A stretch of 33,362 nucleotides of DNA from a virus. The stretch spans positions 1-33,362 of IMG/VR virus record IMGVR_UViG_3300046723_000510; one strand, 5' to 3'. Of the stretch, positions 8,754 through 14,802 are shown one piece after another. A program made the translations under genes and the position numbers. The notes below the pieces were generated by a model. The model was given only the letters and a program-made list of their open reading frames with translations. It made no database searches and was not told the origin of the DNA. The number at the start of each line of letters is the position of its first letter. Position 1 is the stretch's first letter.

Positions 8754-9393
8754 CGGAGACCTCCTGTTCGGGACGGGTCGGAAGAGCGCCATCGGTGAAG
8801 ACCGCATCGATGACGGATGGATTCTCGCCGGCAAACCGGAAGAAGAGAAGGTCGATGCCGCCGGCCTCGAAGACCTCGGCGTCGAGCCGGGCGCCGGGCC
8901 CGGTCAGGTAGGCCGAGCCGCCGACTGCCTGCACCATGTGGACGATCCTCGAGGAGACCGAGCCGCGAGGCGTCGGCGCGAGTTGGGATTGGCGGAACTC
9001 GCGCGTCCCGAAGCCGAGGCGGCCGATGATCCACTCGATGAGCTCGAGGTTGAGGTCGACCAGGGGCGAGCCGTGGAAGGCGAGCTCGCCGGCGAGGATG
9101 TCGAAGATGTAGGGGTCGAAGTGCTCGGCGCCGGCGTAGCGCTCGCGCAGGATGTTGACGTGCTCACCCTGCCAGTCCTCGCCGGCGATGGTGACCTCGC
9201 GGATCGGCGTCAGGTGGTCGCGCCGGTCGACGGGCACCGTGAGCCACTCGCCGCGGGGAAGCTGGTTGCGGTTGACGTAACCGGGCGTGGTGAAGCGAAC
9301 GTCATCGAGCCACACGACCGCATCGGCCCGGGCGATCTTCGAGACCACACTTACTCCCGGTAGATACCCCGGCTGATGGGCGGTGACGATCAT
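8746..9393 (-). CDS. WbqC-like family protein
   Basis: A 215-residue protein. Its start, MIVTAHQPGYLPGVS... KIARADAVVWLDDVRF... YVNRNQL, matches the WbqC-like family pattern (HQPxYLPw, Kixx-aDxfVxlDdvqf, nRnxi). The family is common in bacterial surface-polysaccharide clusters and its biochemistry is poorly defined. The length is near the family's usual 210-240. ATG 9393 overlaps the preceding TGA (ATGA), and the gene's end contains the ribosome site of the portal gene, so it is translationally locked into the morphogenesis operon. A GTG at 9405 is possible but its AAGG is too close. Why a phage makes it together with its portal is unknown. Confidence 0.75.
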   Translation of the reverse strand: MIVTAHQPGYLPGVSVVSKIARADAVVWLDDVRFTTPGYVNRNQLPRGEWLTVPVDRRDHLTPIREVTIAGEDWQGEHVNILRERYAGAEHFDPYIFDILAGELAFHGSPLVDLNLELIEWIIGRLGFGTREFRQSQLAPTPRGSVSSRIVHMVQAVGGSAYLTGPGARLDAEVFEAGGIDLLFFRFAGENPSVIDAVFTDGALPTRPEQEVSVA

Positions 9394-9575
9394 TGCGAGA
9401 GCCACCCTTCACCGAGCGCGACGAAGAACAGGGCCCACGCCGCGGCGCAGACGGCGAGGGCGCCGAGCCAGAGAAGAATTACCTCAACCCTTAGGCCCCC
9501 AGCGGATCGCCCTCTTCGGTTTCGGCGCCGGCTTCGGTGTGCGCTTCCGAGAGGGCTTTCGTCGCTTGCCGTCAT
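9390..9575 (-). CDS. Small single-span membrane protein (start uncertain)
   Basis: The C-terminal 30 residues form one strong membrane segment (ILLWLGALAVCAAAWALFFVAL) followed by GEGWLSQ. The ATG at 9575 would make 61 residues but overlaps the previous gene by about 90 bases and has no ribosome site. The convincing part begins near 9485. An ATT at 9479 with AAGGG upstream could be a rare start. The stop TGA overlaps the WbqC-like ATG. A small phage membrane peptide of unknown role. Confidence 0.45.
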   Translation of the reverse strand: MTASDESPLGSAHRSRRRNRRGRSAGGLRVEVILLWLGALAVCAAAWALFFVALGEGWLSQ

Positions 9576-9720
9576 CGGCGTCGTTCCAGGGAATCCGCCG
9601 CTGCTTCTTCACCTTCCCGCAAGCGCAAGTCGACCTTGAGGGTTGATCGAAGTCGATCTGCCAGACGTGATTGTGCGGCCCCGTAGATACCGAGAGCCTA
9701 GCCTGCCCGTCAGCGGTCAT
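9484..9720 (-). CDS. Small basic protein, possibly zinc-binding
   Basis: A 78-residue protein starting MTADGQARLSVS. It contains H-N-H and a short C-x-C (STCACGKVKKQ) followed by a very basic tail rich in Lys, Arg and Pro (KRTPKPAPKPKRA). ATG 9720 directly follows the TAA of the gene before it. Composition suggests nucleic-acid contact, but no family was recognised. It belongs to the run of micro-genes ahead of the portal. Confidence 0.5.
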   Translation of the reverse strand: MTADGQARLSVSTGPHNHVWQIDFDQPSRSTCACGKVKKQRRIPWNDADDGKRRKPSRKRTPKPAPKPKRAIRWGPKG

Positions 9721-10011
9721 TTACGCGACGCGGCGGGCGTTCTGCTTCGCGCGGAATGTGGCGAGGCGCTCGAGCGGCTTCGCGAGCTCGTCTAGAAGTT
9801 CCTGATGTGCCTGCTCGCCGGCGAGATTCTCGCGTGCGATCCGATCATGTTCGGTGCATAGCCAGATGACCTCGCCGTCCGGTCCCTCGTGGCGAGCGAG
9901 GGCGAGACTTAGGCAGCCTCGAGCCCGGCATGCGCAGGCCGGCTTCCGCGGCGCCGCCTTCGCCGTCGGTTCCGGCTCCGGTATCCGCCGCTTCTTCTTG
10001 CCCTTCGCCAT
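9721..10011 (-). CDS. Small Cys/His-rich protein, possible zinc finger
   Basis: A 96-residue protein. A basic N-terminus (MAKGKKKRRIPEPEPTAK) is followed by CACRARGC and then WLCTEHD, which together could bind one zinc ion. A helical C-terminal half (AHQELLDELAKPLERLATFRAKQ) follows. A finger plus helix of this size is common among phage DNA-contacting small proteins. ATG 10011. It ends one base before the next gene starts. Confidence 0.6.
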   Translation of the reverse strand: MAKGKKKRRIPEPEPTAKAAPRKPACACRARGCLSLALARHEGPDGEVIWLCTEHDRIARENLAGEQAHQELLDELAKPLERLATFRAKQNARRVA

Positions 10012-10087
10012 CGCGAATCAGCGCCAGGAGGCGCGGGTCGGCGAGCCCGGGATAGGCCTCATAGATGTCACGAAGCGACGCCGGCAT
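9845..10087 (-). CDS. Possible small overlapping gene
   Basis: An 80-residue frame starting MPASLRDIYEAYPGLADPRLLAL. The first 27 residues fill the space between the upstream membrane peptide and the ATG at 10011 and read like protein. The remainder overlaps the Cys/His-rich gene in another frame and looks like shadow sequence. It overlaps the preceding gene by 20 bases. Either it is a real, partly overlapping small gene, or the spacer simply happens to be open. Confidence 0.3.
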   Translation of the reverse strand: MPASLRDIYEAYPGLADPRLLALIRDGEGQEEAADTGAGTDGEGGAAEAGLRMPGSRLPKSRPRSPRGTGRRGHLAMHRT

Positions 10088-10250
10088 AGGCGATGACTAC
10101 CCCAAACCCGATAGCGAGTGAACATCCGATGACCACCTCGACACGCATCGGCCGCCGCGGCGCCCGGATCGCAAGGCGCCACTCGTCGCCGAGCGCGACG
10201 GCCGCGGCGACGGCGATTGCAATTCCGAGTCCGAGTAGGGCGAGCATCAT
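10068..10250 (-). CDS. Small two-span membrane protein
   Basis: A 60-residue protein with two hydrophobic segments, about 2-21 (LALLGLGIAIAVAAAVAL) and 39-57 (VVIGCSLAIGFGVVIAYAG), joined by a basic loop (RLAIRAPRRPMR). Two consecutive ATGs lie at 10250 and 10247; CCACGAAAGG upstream, a variant of the phage's start-associated leader, suits the second. Size and topology resemble small holin- or superinfection-exclusion-type peptides, but it is far from the lysis genes and no family was recognised. Confidence 0.6.
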   Translation of the reverse strand: MMLALLGLGIAIAVAAAVALGDEWRLAIRAPRRPMRVEVVIGCSLAIGFGVVIAYAGVAS

Positions 10251-10268
10251 GTGCCTTTCGTGGTGGAG

Positions 10269-10284
10269 CGTTCCACGTGGAACG
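10269..10284. promoter_or_regulatory. 16-bp perfect palindrome matching the parS core
   Basis: CGTTCCACGTGGAACG is perfectly palindromic. Its inner 14 bases match the widely conserved bacterial parS pattern GTTnCACGTGnAAC at every defined position; the outermost pair is C/G instead of T/A. It lies between a hairpin (10297-10335) and the leader of the small membrane protein at 10250. It could be a ParB-binding site borrowed from the host or an operator. No ParA or ParB gene is visible in the window. Confidence 0.6.
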
Positions 10285-10296
10285 GTAAGGGGAGGT

Positions 10297-10335
10297 GCGG
10301 CCGGATCGCCTACCGCCCGCAGGCGACCCGGCCGC
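10297..10335 (-). terminator. Strong hairpin, terminator-like
   Basis: Positions 10297-10311 pair with 10321-10335 over 15 positions with a single mismatch (G-U capable on the minus-strand transcript) and a 9-nt loop. It follows the C-terminal DUF2303 piece that ends at 10356 and precedes the next gene's leader. There is no T-run, so termination is inferred from stem strength and place. Confidence 0.5.
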
Positions 10336-10355
10336 TATAAGGCTCGACTTGAGGC

Positions 10356-10525
10356 TTACGCCCCGGTGCCGGGTGTGCCGCGGTAGACGAGCTCGTGCAT
10401 TTCCGCGAGGCGCTCGGCGATGCCGTCGAGCACGACCCGCACCGCCCGGTCGGGCCGGTCGAGCTTGTAGCCGAGGCCGACCTTGCCGCCGTTCATCCGC
10501 ACCCGGAAGCGCGCGGTGGCACCCG
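10356..10525 (-). pseudogene. C-terminal fragment of a DUF2303 (YfdQ-like) protein
   Basis: The minus-strand reading ATARFRVRMNGGKVGLGYKL and on to VVLDGIAERLAEMHELVYRG looks like the conserved C-terminus of DUF2303 proteins, whose last strands read roughly aRfRyR...G.l.lgYkLdRPd. The rest of the same protein is encoded on the opposite strand starting at 10574. The fragment's apparent GTG starts (10553 and others) have no ribosome site, because upstream of about 10526 the sequence belongs to something else. The simplest explanation is that an inversion separated this piece from its gene. Confidence 0.65.
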
Positions 10526-10561
10526 CTGCCCGACGACGAGTCACCACGACCACTCAACTAG
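10523..10561 (+). pseudogene. Displaced C-terminal codons of the gene upstream of DUF2303
   Basis: Read on the plus strand, this short stretch gives PLPDDESPRPLN and then TAG, and the TAG overlaps AGGAGG, the ribosome site of the DUF2303 start at 10574. That is the stop/Shine-Dalgarno overlap used elsewhere in this genome. It therefore looks like the true end of the gene whose body now lies on the minus strand at 11303-11656. The inference depends on the inversion model. Confidence 0.45.
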
Positions 10562-10573
10562 GAGGAACCACGA

Positions 10574-11302
10574 ATGCCTGAGCACGACGAGACAGCGCCC
10601 GATTTCAAACCCCTTGAGGCCGAGCTCGGTGCCATCCATGCCGGCGACGCGGCCATCATCCAAACCGCGCAAGAGGCCGTCGCGCCGAAGGAGCTCAACG
10701 TCACCGAGCTCTACGCAGTCCGCGGCGAGGATGGCGCCCTCGAGGTGCTCGACCTCGAGCGTTACCGAGTGCAACCCGACCGGGCCCGCTGCACCGTGCG
10801 GCCCGGAACGGTCGACGCCCTCTCGGCCTACGTCAAGCGCCACGGCATCGAGGGGCATACCTCGGTGTGGGTTGCGCCGGACGCCGGCAGGATCATCGCC
10901 GTCATCGATGAGCACGGCGCCGACGCCGTCGCCGAGGCGCGCTTTCGACAGCACCGCGCCGAGCTCGAGCTCCTGGTCACGCCCGAGTGGGAGTTCTGGC
11001 TCAAGCGCGACGGCGAGCTCATGGATCAGCAGGCCTTCGCCGAACACATCGAGGAGGGTCTTGACGACATCCGCGAGCCGGACGGCGCCACGATGCTCGA
11101 GGTCGCGCAGTCGATCCACGGCACGAACAAAGCGACCTTCCGCTCGGGCTACAAGCTCGAGAACGGCGAGCTCAAGTTCGGCTACGACGAGGACGTCAAC
11201 ATCCGCGCCGGCGACCCGCAGAAGCACGGCGAGCTCGCCATCCCGCACGAACTCAAACTCGCGGTCGCGCCGTTCATCGGCGAGCCCGCCTTCGAGCTGC
11301 AC
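10574..11302 (+). pseudogene. DUF2303 (YfdQ-like) protein, N-terminal and central part
   Basis: From ATG 10574 about 242 residues read as a DUF2303 protein: LDLERYRVQPDRARCTVRPGTVDALSAYV, VAPDAGRIIAVIDEHG, then LLVTPEWEFWLKRDGELMDQQAFAEHIEEGL and PFIGEPAFEL. Family function is unknown; the E. coli prophage member is YfdQ. After Leu at 11299 the frame continues as antisense of the neighbouring gene (to 11686), so the native C-terminus is missing here and sits on the minus strand at 10356-10525. AGGAGG precedes the ATG. This is the only plus-strand gene in the 43-21870 block. Confidence 0.7.
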
Positions 11303-11656
11303 CGGCATCGATGTCTGATTCGGGTTGCGACGGGTGAGGTTGCCCTTGCCGTCGGTGAAGAACATCGAGCTCTGCTTGTCGACCGGCGGTTTCGCCTTCA
11401 CCTCGTCGGTGATGAAGACGGCCGCCTGCCCCTTGCCGGCCGGGTTGATCTTCAGCGTCAGCGTCAGCGTGCCCGACTTGTTGAGGTCGATGACGGCCTG
11501 CGAGATGTTCGCGAGCTCGTCGGAGAGCTCGGCGTGCAAGCTGCCCTGCCGCTGTTCCTGCAAGACCGCGGCGAATGGCCGGCGCTCGGGCCCCTCGGGA
11601 GGTTGGCCGTCGCCAGGTTGCTCGGGCGGATCGGGAACGGCGGTCGGCTTCGTCAT
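11303..11656 (-). pseudogene. Conserved phage protein partnered with DUF2303, 3-prime end displaced
   Basis: From ATG 11656 about 118 native residues are readable: RPFAAVLQEQRQGSLHAELSDELANISQAVIDLNKSG, then LTLTLKINPAGKG and DEVKAKPPVDKQSSMFFTDGKGNL TRRNPNQ. This is a widespread small phage protein of unknown function, normally encoded just before DUF2303. After codon MPV (near 11300) the frame runs antisense through the DUF2303 piece and stops only at 10541, giving a nominal 371 residues. Its natural ending appears to be at 10523-10561 on the other strand. The leader contains ACGACGACGAAGGAG. Confidence 0.65.
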
Positions 11657-11726
11657 CGTGAGGGCTCCTTCGTCGTCGTGGTCTAGATCGCGCTCGCGAC
11701 CCTACACCCCTCGGCGGTCGAAGGAG

Positions 11727-11884
11727 TTATCCACAAGCGCGGGTGTGGATAACTACGGATGCGGTGTGGAAACCGTGGCCGGCGCGGGCGTGGCCGGACT
11801 TGTCCACACCTTTCCACAACCGTTTCAACAGGCGGTTTTCGGCGCCGGCGCGGGCGAAACCCCGCCTTCCGCGACTTCTCCACA
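11727..11884. other. DnaA-box cluster, candidate replication origin
   Basis: In the largest spacer of the small-gene block (11657-11913) there are two perfect TTATCCACA boxes (11727-11735 plus; 11744-11752 minus), TTGTCCACA at 11800-11808, TTCTCCACA at 11876-11884 and two weaker boxes (minus 11765-11773, GTTTCCACA; plus 11810-11818, CTTTCCACA). TTGTCCACA/TTATCCACA-type 9-mers are the actinobacterial DnaA consensus. A less GC-rich stretch (CTACTACTACTCGAATAGAT) adjoins at about 11888-11912. No protein-coding frame is convincing here. An origin read by host DnaA is the best interpretation. Confidence 0.55.
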
Positions 11885-11913
11885 AGCCCTACTACTACTC
11901 GAATAGATAGAAG

Positions 11914-12177
11914 CTAGGAGAGGTCTCGGGAAACGGTGACGATGAGATGCTGCGCGTTGGGCGAGTCGCCGGCGTCCTCGTGCCCTTCGATGGTGACGAG
12001 CTTGTCGCCGGCGATGCCCTCGGCCGCGGCGATGGCGGCCTTGACGCCGGCGTCGAGTTGCTTCTGCGGGATGTGGCCGGTCTCGGTCTCCTCATCGAAG
12101 GCGACCTCGGCGTCCTCGCGGCCGAAGCCCGTCCACTTGCCGCCGGCCTTCACCTTCTTCTCGATGCGCCAGTTCAT
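11914..12177 (-). CDS. Small phage protein, unknown function
   Basis: An 87-residue acidic protein starting MNWRIEKKVKAGGKWTGFG. The middle (KQLDAGVKAAIAAAEGIAGDKLVTIEGHEDAG) alternates helix and strand and the end (HLIVTVSRDLS) is a strand, a small alpha/beta pattern. ATG 12177 overlaps the TGA of the gene before it (TGATG). It is the last gene before the putative origin. No family recognised. Confidence 0.65.
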   Translation of the reverse strand: MNWRIEKKVKAGGKWTGFGREDAEVAFDEETETGHIPQKQLDAGVKAAIAAAEGIAGDKLVTIEGHEDAGDSPNAQHLIVTVSRDLS

Positions 12178-12680
12178 CAGCCGAGCATCGCAAGCTGATC
12201 GGATCTATTCGGCGGCGGGAAACCGGCCATGAGCTCACCGTAGTCGAAGCGCTTGCCGAGGCAGTAGCGGATCCCGACCAGGTCGCCGGCGGTGCCGAGG
12301 ACGTCGCCGTCGTAGATCAGCGCGTACTTCGGCACCTGCGCCGCGCCGCGGACGAACGCGACGCCGCGGTCAGTCACGCGCCAGTAGCCCGCGCGACCGC
12401 CGTCAGGGCGCCGCACGAGCTCCTCCTCGAGCAAGCCCCACCACGAAAGCTGCGAGGCCTCGTGGCTGTCGCAGGGAAGCGAGGGCGTGTGGATGAAGCC
12501 GCGTGCCAGGTCGGCGCGGTAGGCCTCGATGAGGGTGCGCGCCATGCCGGCGTTGATCGTGCGGCGGTAGACCTTCGCGAGTTGGCCGCAGCACGGACAT
12601 TCGACGCCCTCGTCGCGGTTCATTCGTACGTACTCGCGCGCCTCGAGCAGCGACGAGCCGGTCGGGTGTGGCGCCGCCAT
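12177..12680 (-). CDS. Zinc-ribbon and winged-helix-like phage protein
   Basis: A 167-residue protein. CPCCGQLAKVYRRTINAGMARTLIEAY near residue 28 gives a zinc-knuckle-like CxCC followed by a helix. LSWWGLLEEELVRRP... GYWRVTDRGVAFVRG resembles a winged-helix wing (the WRVTdrG..Fv.G pattern typical of MarR-like or phage HTH proteins). A C-terminal KYALIYDGDVLG strand follows. It probably binds nucleic acid; the family is widespread in phages and functionally unassigned. TGATG overlaps occur at both ends. Confidence 0.65.
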   Translation of the reverse strand: MAAPHPTGSSLLEAREYVRMNRDEGVECPCCGQLAKVYRRTINAGMARTLIEAYRADLARGFIHTPSLPCDSHEASQLSWWGLLEEELVRRPDGGRAGYWRVTDRGVAFVRGAAQVPKYALIYDGDVLGTAGDLVGIRYCLGKRFDYGELMAGFPPPNRSDQLAMLG

Positions 12681-13204
12681 CAGAGCGGGCTCAACTCATA
12701 GCGGCGGCATGAGCAAGCGACGGCCTGATCGGCACCGCCGCTGTAGAAGCAACCCTCGCCGCCGTCTACTCCGCGGTGGATAGCGTAGGGATGACCGCAC
12801 GTCGCGCAGTCGGGCTTGCCCTGCGCGCGCTTCGCCTCGACCTCATCTACCGGCACGACGTCCGGCCCGCGCCGCTTGATCGTGAGTTGGACGCTGCCGG
12901 TGGTCGGCGATTCGTTCGTGTAGGTGAGCTCGTAGTTGGGCCCGAGCGTCAGAACGTAGTCGGCATCCGGGCCCATGATCTTCTGCTCGAAGACGCCGGT
13001 CGGCTCGATCATCGTCGTCACGAGGCAGCGGTCGCGCTCGCCAGGTCCGAACGGTTGCCGCGGCTCTTCGGCGCAGAGTTCGAGCACCGCCTGCGCCACG
13101 TCGCCGGGCGCCGCGCCATGCATGATCGCCTCGGAGGCGATGGCGCGCACGACCTCAATCGGATCGCTCGGCGGGCGCCCGCCGGCGCGGGCCTCGGTGC
13201 CCAT
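12680..13204 (-). CDS. Phage protein with C-terminal zinc-binding segment
   Basis: A 174-residue protein starting MGTEARAGGRPPSDPIEVV. The C-terminal third reads CATCGHPYAIHRGVD... GCFYSGG... ACSCRRYE, a Cys/His cluster that can bind zinc and is common in phage and actinobacterial proteins of unknown function. The central part (FEQKIMGPDADYVLTLG... SVQLTIKRRGPDVVP) is beta-rich. ATG 13204 overlaps the preceding TGA. The longer upstream reading overlaps another gene and is not used. Confidence 0.65.
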   Translation of the reverse strand: MGTEARAGGRPPSDPIEVVRAIASEAIMHGAAPGDVAQAVLELCAEEPRQPFGPGERDRCLVTTMIEPTGVFEQKIMGPDADYVLTLGPNYELTYTNESPTTGSVQLTIKRRGPDVVPVDEVEAKRAQGKPDCATCGHPYAIHRGVDGGEGCFYSGGADQAVACSCRRYELSPL

Positions 13205-13557
13205 CAGCCGGCCTTCCCCTCGTCGCCCGGTAATTGGATGAATCGTTGCGAGCCGAGGAGGCGTTCGCGGCCGGGAATGTGCGCCTCGAGCTCGTCGCGG
13301 ACGCGGTCGATCTTCTCCTGCTCGATGGTGCCGTCGCCGGCGAAGAGGATGCCCTCGTCGTCGTCGCGGTAATCCCATACGCCGCCGAGGTGCTCGCTGC
13401 CATCCTCCTCAATCACGACCTCGAGCGCCAGGCCGAGCGGGTGCAGTATGAGCCGGTTGACCTCTTGCAGATAGCCGCGCTCGCGGAACTCGCGAACGTC
13501 GATCCGGTTCACCTCTTTCATCGGCGGGGTCGGCGTCTCGCCGGGTAGCTCGCCCAT
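13204..13557 (-). CDS. Conserved phage protein, unknown function
   Basis: A 117-residue protein. The pattern IDVREFRERGYLQEVNRLIL HPLGLALEV, then LGGVWDYRDDDEGILF, and a helical KIDRVRDELEAHIPGRERLLG, is one I recognise from many tailed phages, without a known activity. ATG 13557 overlaps the previous TGA; a GTG at 13560 just upstream is less likely. Confidence 0.65.
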   Translation of the reverse strand: MGELPGETPTPPMKEVNRIDVREFRERGYLQEVNRLILHPLGLALEVVIEEDGSEHLGGVWDYRDDDEGILFAGDGTIEQEKIDRVRDELEAHIPGRERLLGSQRFIQLPGDEGKAG

Positions 13558-14378
13558 CACCGATCCTCCTTCGAGCCGCGGACTTCACCGGACTTGGGCG
13601 GCCACACCATGCGCTCGATGTCATGGAGCGCATCAGCCGCCTCTAGCCACCACGCGGCGGGGAAGCCATCAGACCCGTTGAGGTTGCCAACCAGGACGCG
13701 GCTTGCATTTTCGAGGCGCTGCGTCCGGTTCACCCGGGCATCGCGGTCGCGGATGGCCTCGGCTAGCTCGTCGGTGAGTTCGCCTACTCGCTTCCGACCA
13801 ATTTCGTCATGCAGCGTTGCCGTCGCTAGGCGCTGCTCGAGGAACTCGCGCTCGACGCCGGCGACGAGATTCGCCTCGGCCTCGGGCACGAAGATGCGGT
13901 CGGTGCCGTCATTGCCGATGCGGATGAGGAAGGCGTCGCGGCATCCGGGGCACCATTCGATGAAGAGCGGATCGCCGGCCGGCCCGTCGGCGATCCGATA
14001 GGCCGCCGTTCGGTTGAAGTCGTGGACGTGCTCGCCCTCATCGGTCGCCGCGGGCGCATCCTCGCCCCCTTCGCCGGCCATCTGCCGCATCTCGCGGGAG
14101 AGCGCAGCGCCGAGGCCGTCGCGCATATCGGCGGCCAACTCGCGGAGACCCTCGGCCGCCCATGTCATCACGCTCTGAGGCGGGGTCGGAGACTCTAGAT
14201 TCTCCGCGATCAACTCGACCCGCTCGATGAGCTCCTCCTCGCGGCCGTCGGGTTGCGGCAGTCCCGCCGCCTCCTCGAGAGCCGCTTCGATGGCGAATTG
14301 CTGCTTCACCGTCGTGTGGTTGTCGGGGATGAGGTCGAGCTCGAGCATCAGCGCCCGGGCCCGCTCGTGAGAGTTCAT
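13557..14378 (-). CDS. Phage protein with coiled regions, unknown function
   Basis: A 273-residue protein starting MNSHERARALMLELDL. Mostly helical with acidic patches (EEELIERVELIAENLE; LREMRQ-like; ELTDELAEAIRDRDARVNRTQRLENA). A middle segment (FIEWCPGCRDAFLIRIG) holds a single CxxC. ATG 14378 carries the best example of the start-associated leader (CCACGACGAAGGAGG then CACCACGAA). It is the first gene of the sub-operon that runs to the origin. Confidence 0.65.
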   Translation of the reverse strand: MNSHERARALMLELDLIPDNHTTVKQQFAIEAALEEAAGLPQPDGREEELIERVELIAENLESPTPPQSVMTWAAEGLRELAADMRDGLGAALSREMRQMAGEGGEDAPAATDEGEHVHDFNRTAAYRIADGPAGDPLFIEWCPGCRDAFLIRIGNDGTDRIFVPEAEANLVAGVEREFLEQRLATATLHDEIGRKRVGELTDELAEAIRDRDARVNRTQRLENASRVLVGNLNGSDGFPAAWWLEAADALHDIERMVWPPKSGEVRGSKEDR

Positions 14379-14410
14379 TTCGTGGTGCCTCCTTCGTCGT
14401 GGTCGCTTCG

Positions 14411-14430
14411 TTGCGCGAAAGGGTAACACC
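14411..14430 (-). promoter_or_regulatory. Recurrent GGTGTTACCCTT promoter-like motif, copy 1
   Basis: On the minus strand the sequence is GGTGTTACCCTTTCGCGCAA, whose upstream edge is 52 bases before ATG 14378. The same GGTGTTACCCTT core recurs 41-52 bases upstream of two other starts (16931 minus, 24578 plus). TACCCT fits a TAnnnT -10 element. No clear -35 is visible, so it may equally be an operator. Confidence 0.45.
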
Positions 14431-14447
14431 GCGAGCGGCAGCGAGGA

Positions 14448-14475
14448 GCGCCCCGGACCCGAAGACCCGGGGCGC
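14448..14475 (-). terminator. Perfect 9-bp GC hairpin between sub-operons
   Basis: Positions 14448-14456 (GCGCCCCGG) pair perfectly with 14467-14475, with a 10-nt loop that can itself form a small GGGTCTTCGGG-like hairpin. It lies between the stop of the 61-residue gene (14617) and the promoter-like motif at 14411-14430, which suits an operon boundary. No T-run is present. The rest of 14379-14616 shows no convincing gene. Confidence 0.45.
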
Positions 14476-14616
14476 CACCCGGAAAGGAGACCATCGCCCC
14501 ATGCGTTCGCGATGGCACTTCGCCGTGGTTAGCCGGCTCCAATGTCAAGGCCGGCCTGTCGAGCACTCACGTCTTACCCGTCATGCCCCAAAGCGAGATG
14601 AAGTCTACCGCCGGCG

Positions 14617-14802
14617 TCAGCGCCCCATCGTGTTTCGCAGGTTGCCGAGCGCCTCTTTCAGGTCGGCGATGACCTTCTCGGCGACGTCGGTCGGGAGTTC
14701 GATGACCTCCCACTCGCCGGCCCGGTAGACGCGGGCGAGGTAGGTCGACTGGCACCCGTCCTCGCTCTTCCAAATCGAGTCGATGAGAAGTTCGGCGGCC
14801 AT
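14617..14802 (-). CDS. Small protein, unknown function
   Basis: A 61-residue protein starting MAAELLIDSIWKSEDG and ending ADLKEALGNLRNTMGR. Codon third positions are strongly GC, and strand-then-helix structure is plausible (STYLARVYRAGEWEVIEL, then EKVIADLKEAL). It overlaps the C-terminal 48 codons of the cysteine-peptidase-like gene in another frame, which is unusually long for this genome. Confidence 0.6.
   Translation of the reverse strand: MAAELLIDSIWKSEDGCQSTYLARVYRAGEWEVIELPTDVAEKVIADLKEALGNLRNTMGR

Noticed and set aside
7317-8798. A 493-codon plus-strand open frame opposite the portal gene
   Set aside because: It is antisense to a portal gene with clear family motifs, shows Arg/Glu/Ala/Val-biased composition and has no ribosome site. 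GC-rich genes commonly leave long open antisense frames.
10541-11656. A single 371-residue minus-strand protein
   Set aside because: Only the first 118 or so residues look native. The remainder is the antisense of the DUF2303 fragment and is better explained by a rearrangement.
10574-11686. A single 370-residue plus-strand protein
   Set aside because: After about residue 242 the sequence is antisense of the neighbouring gene.
11683-11883. A 66-residue minus-strand gene in the origin region
   Set aside because: Composition is Arg/Pro-rich without a ribosome site, and the DNA carries the DnaA-box cluster instead.
14567-14773. A 68-residue minus-strand gene
   Set aside because: It overlaps the better-supported 61-residue gene at 14617-14802 in another frame, and has an Arg/Pro/Gly shadow composition.
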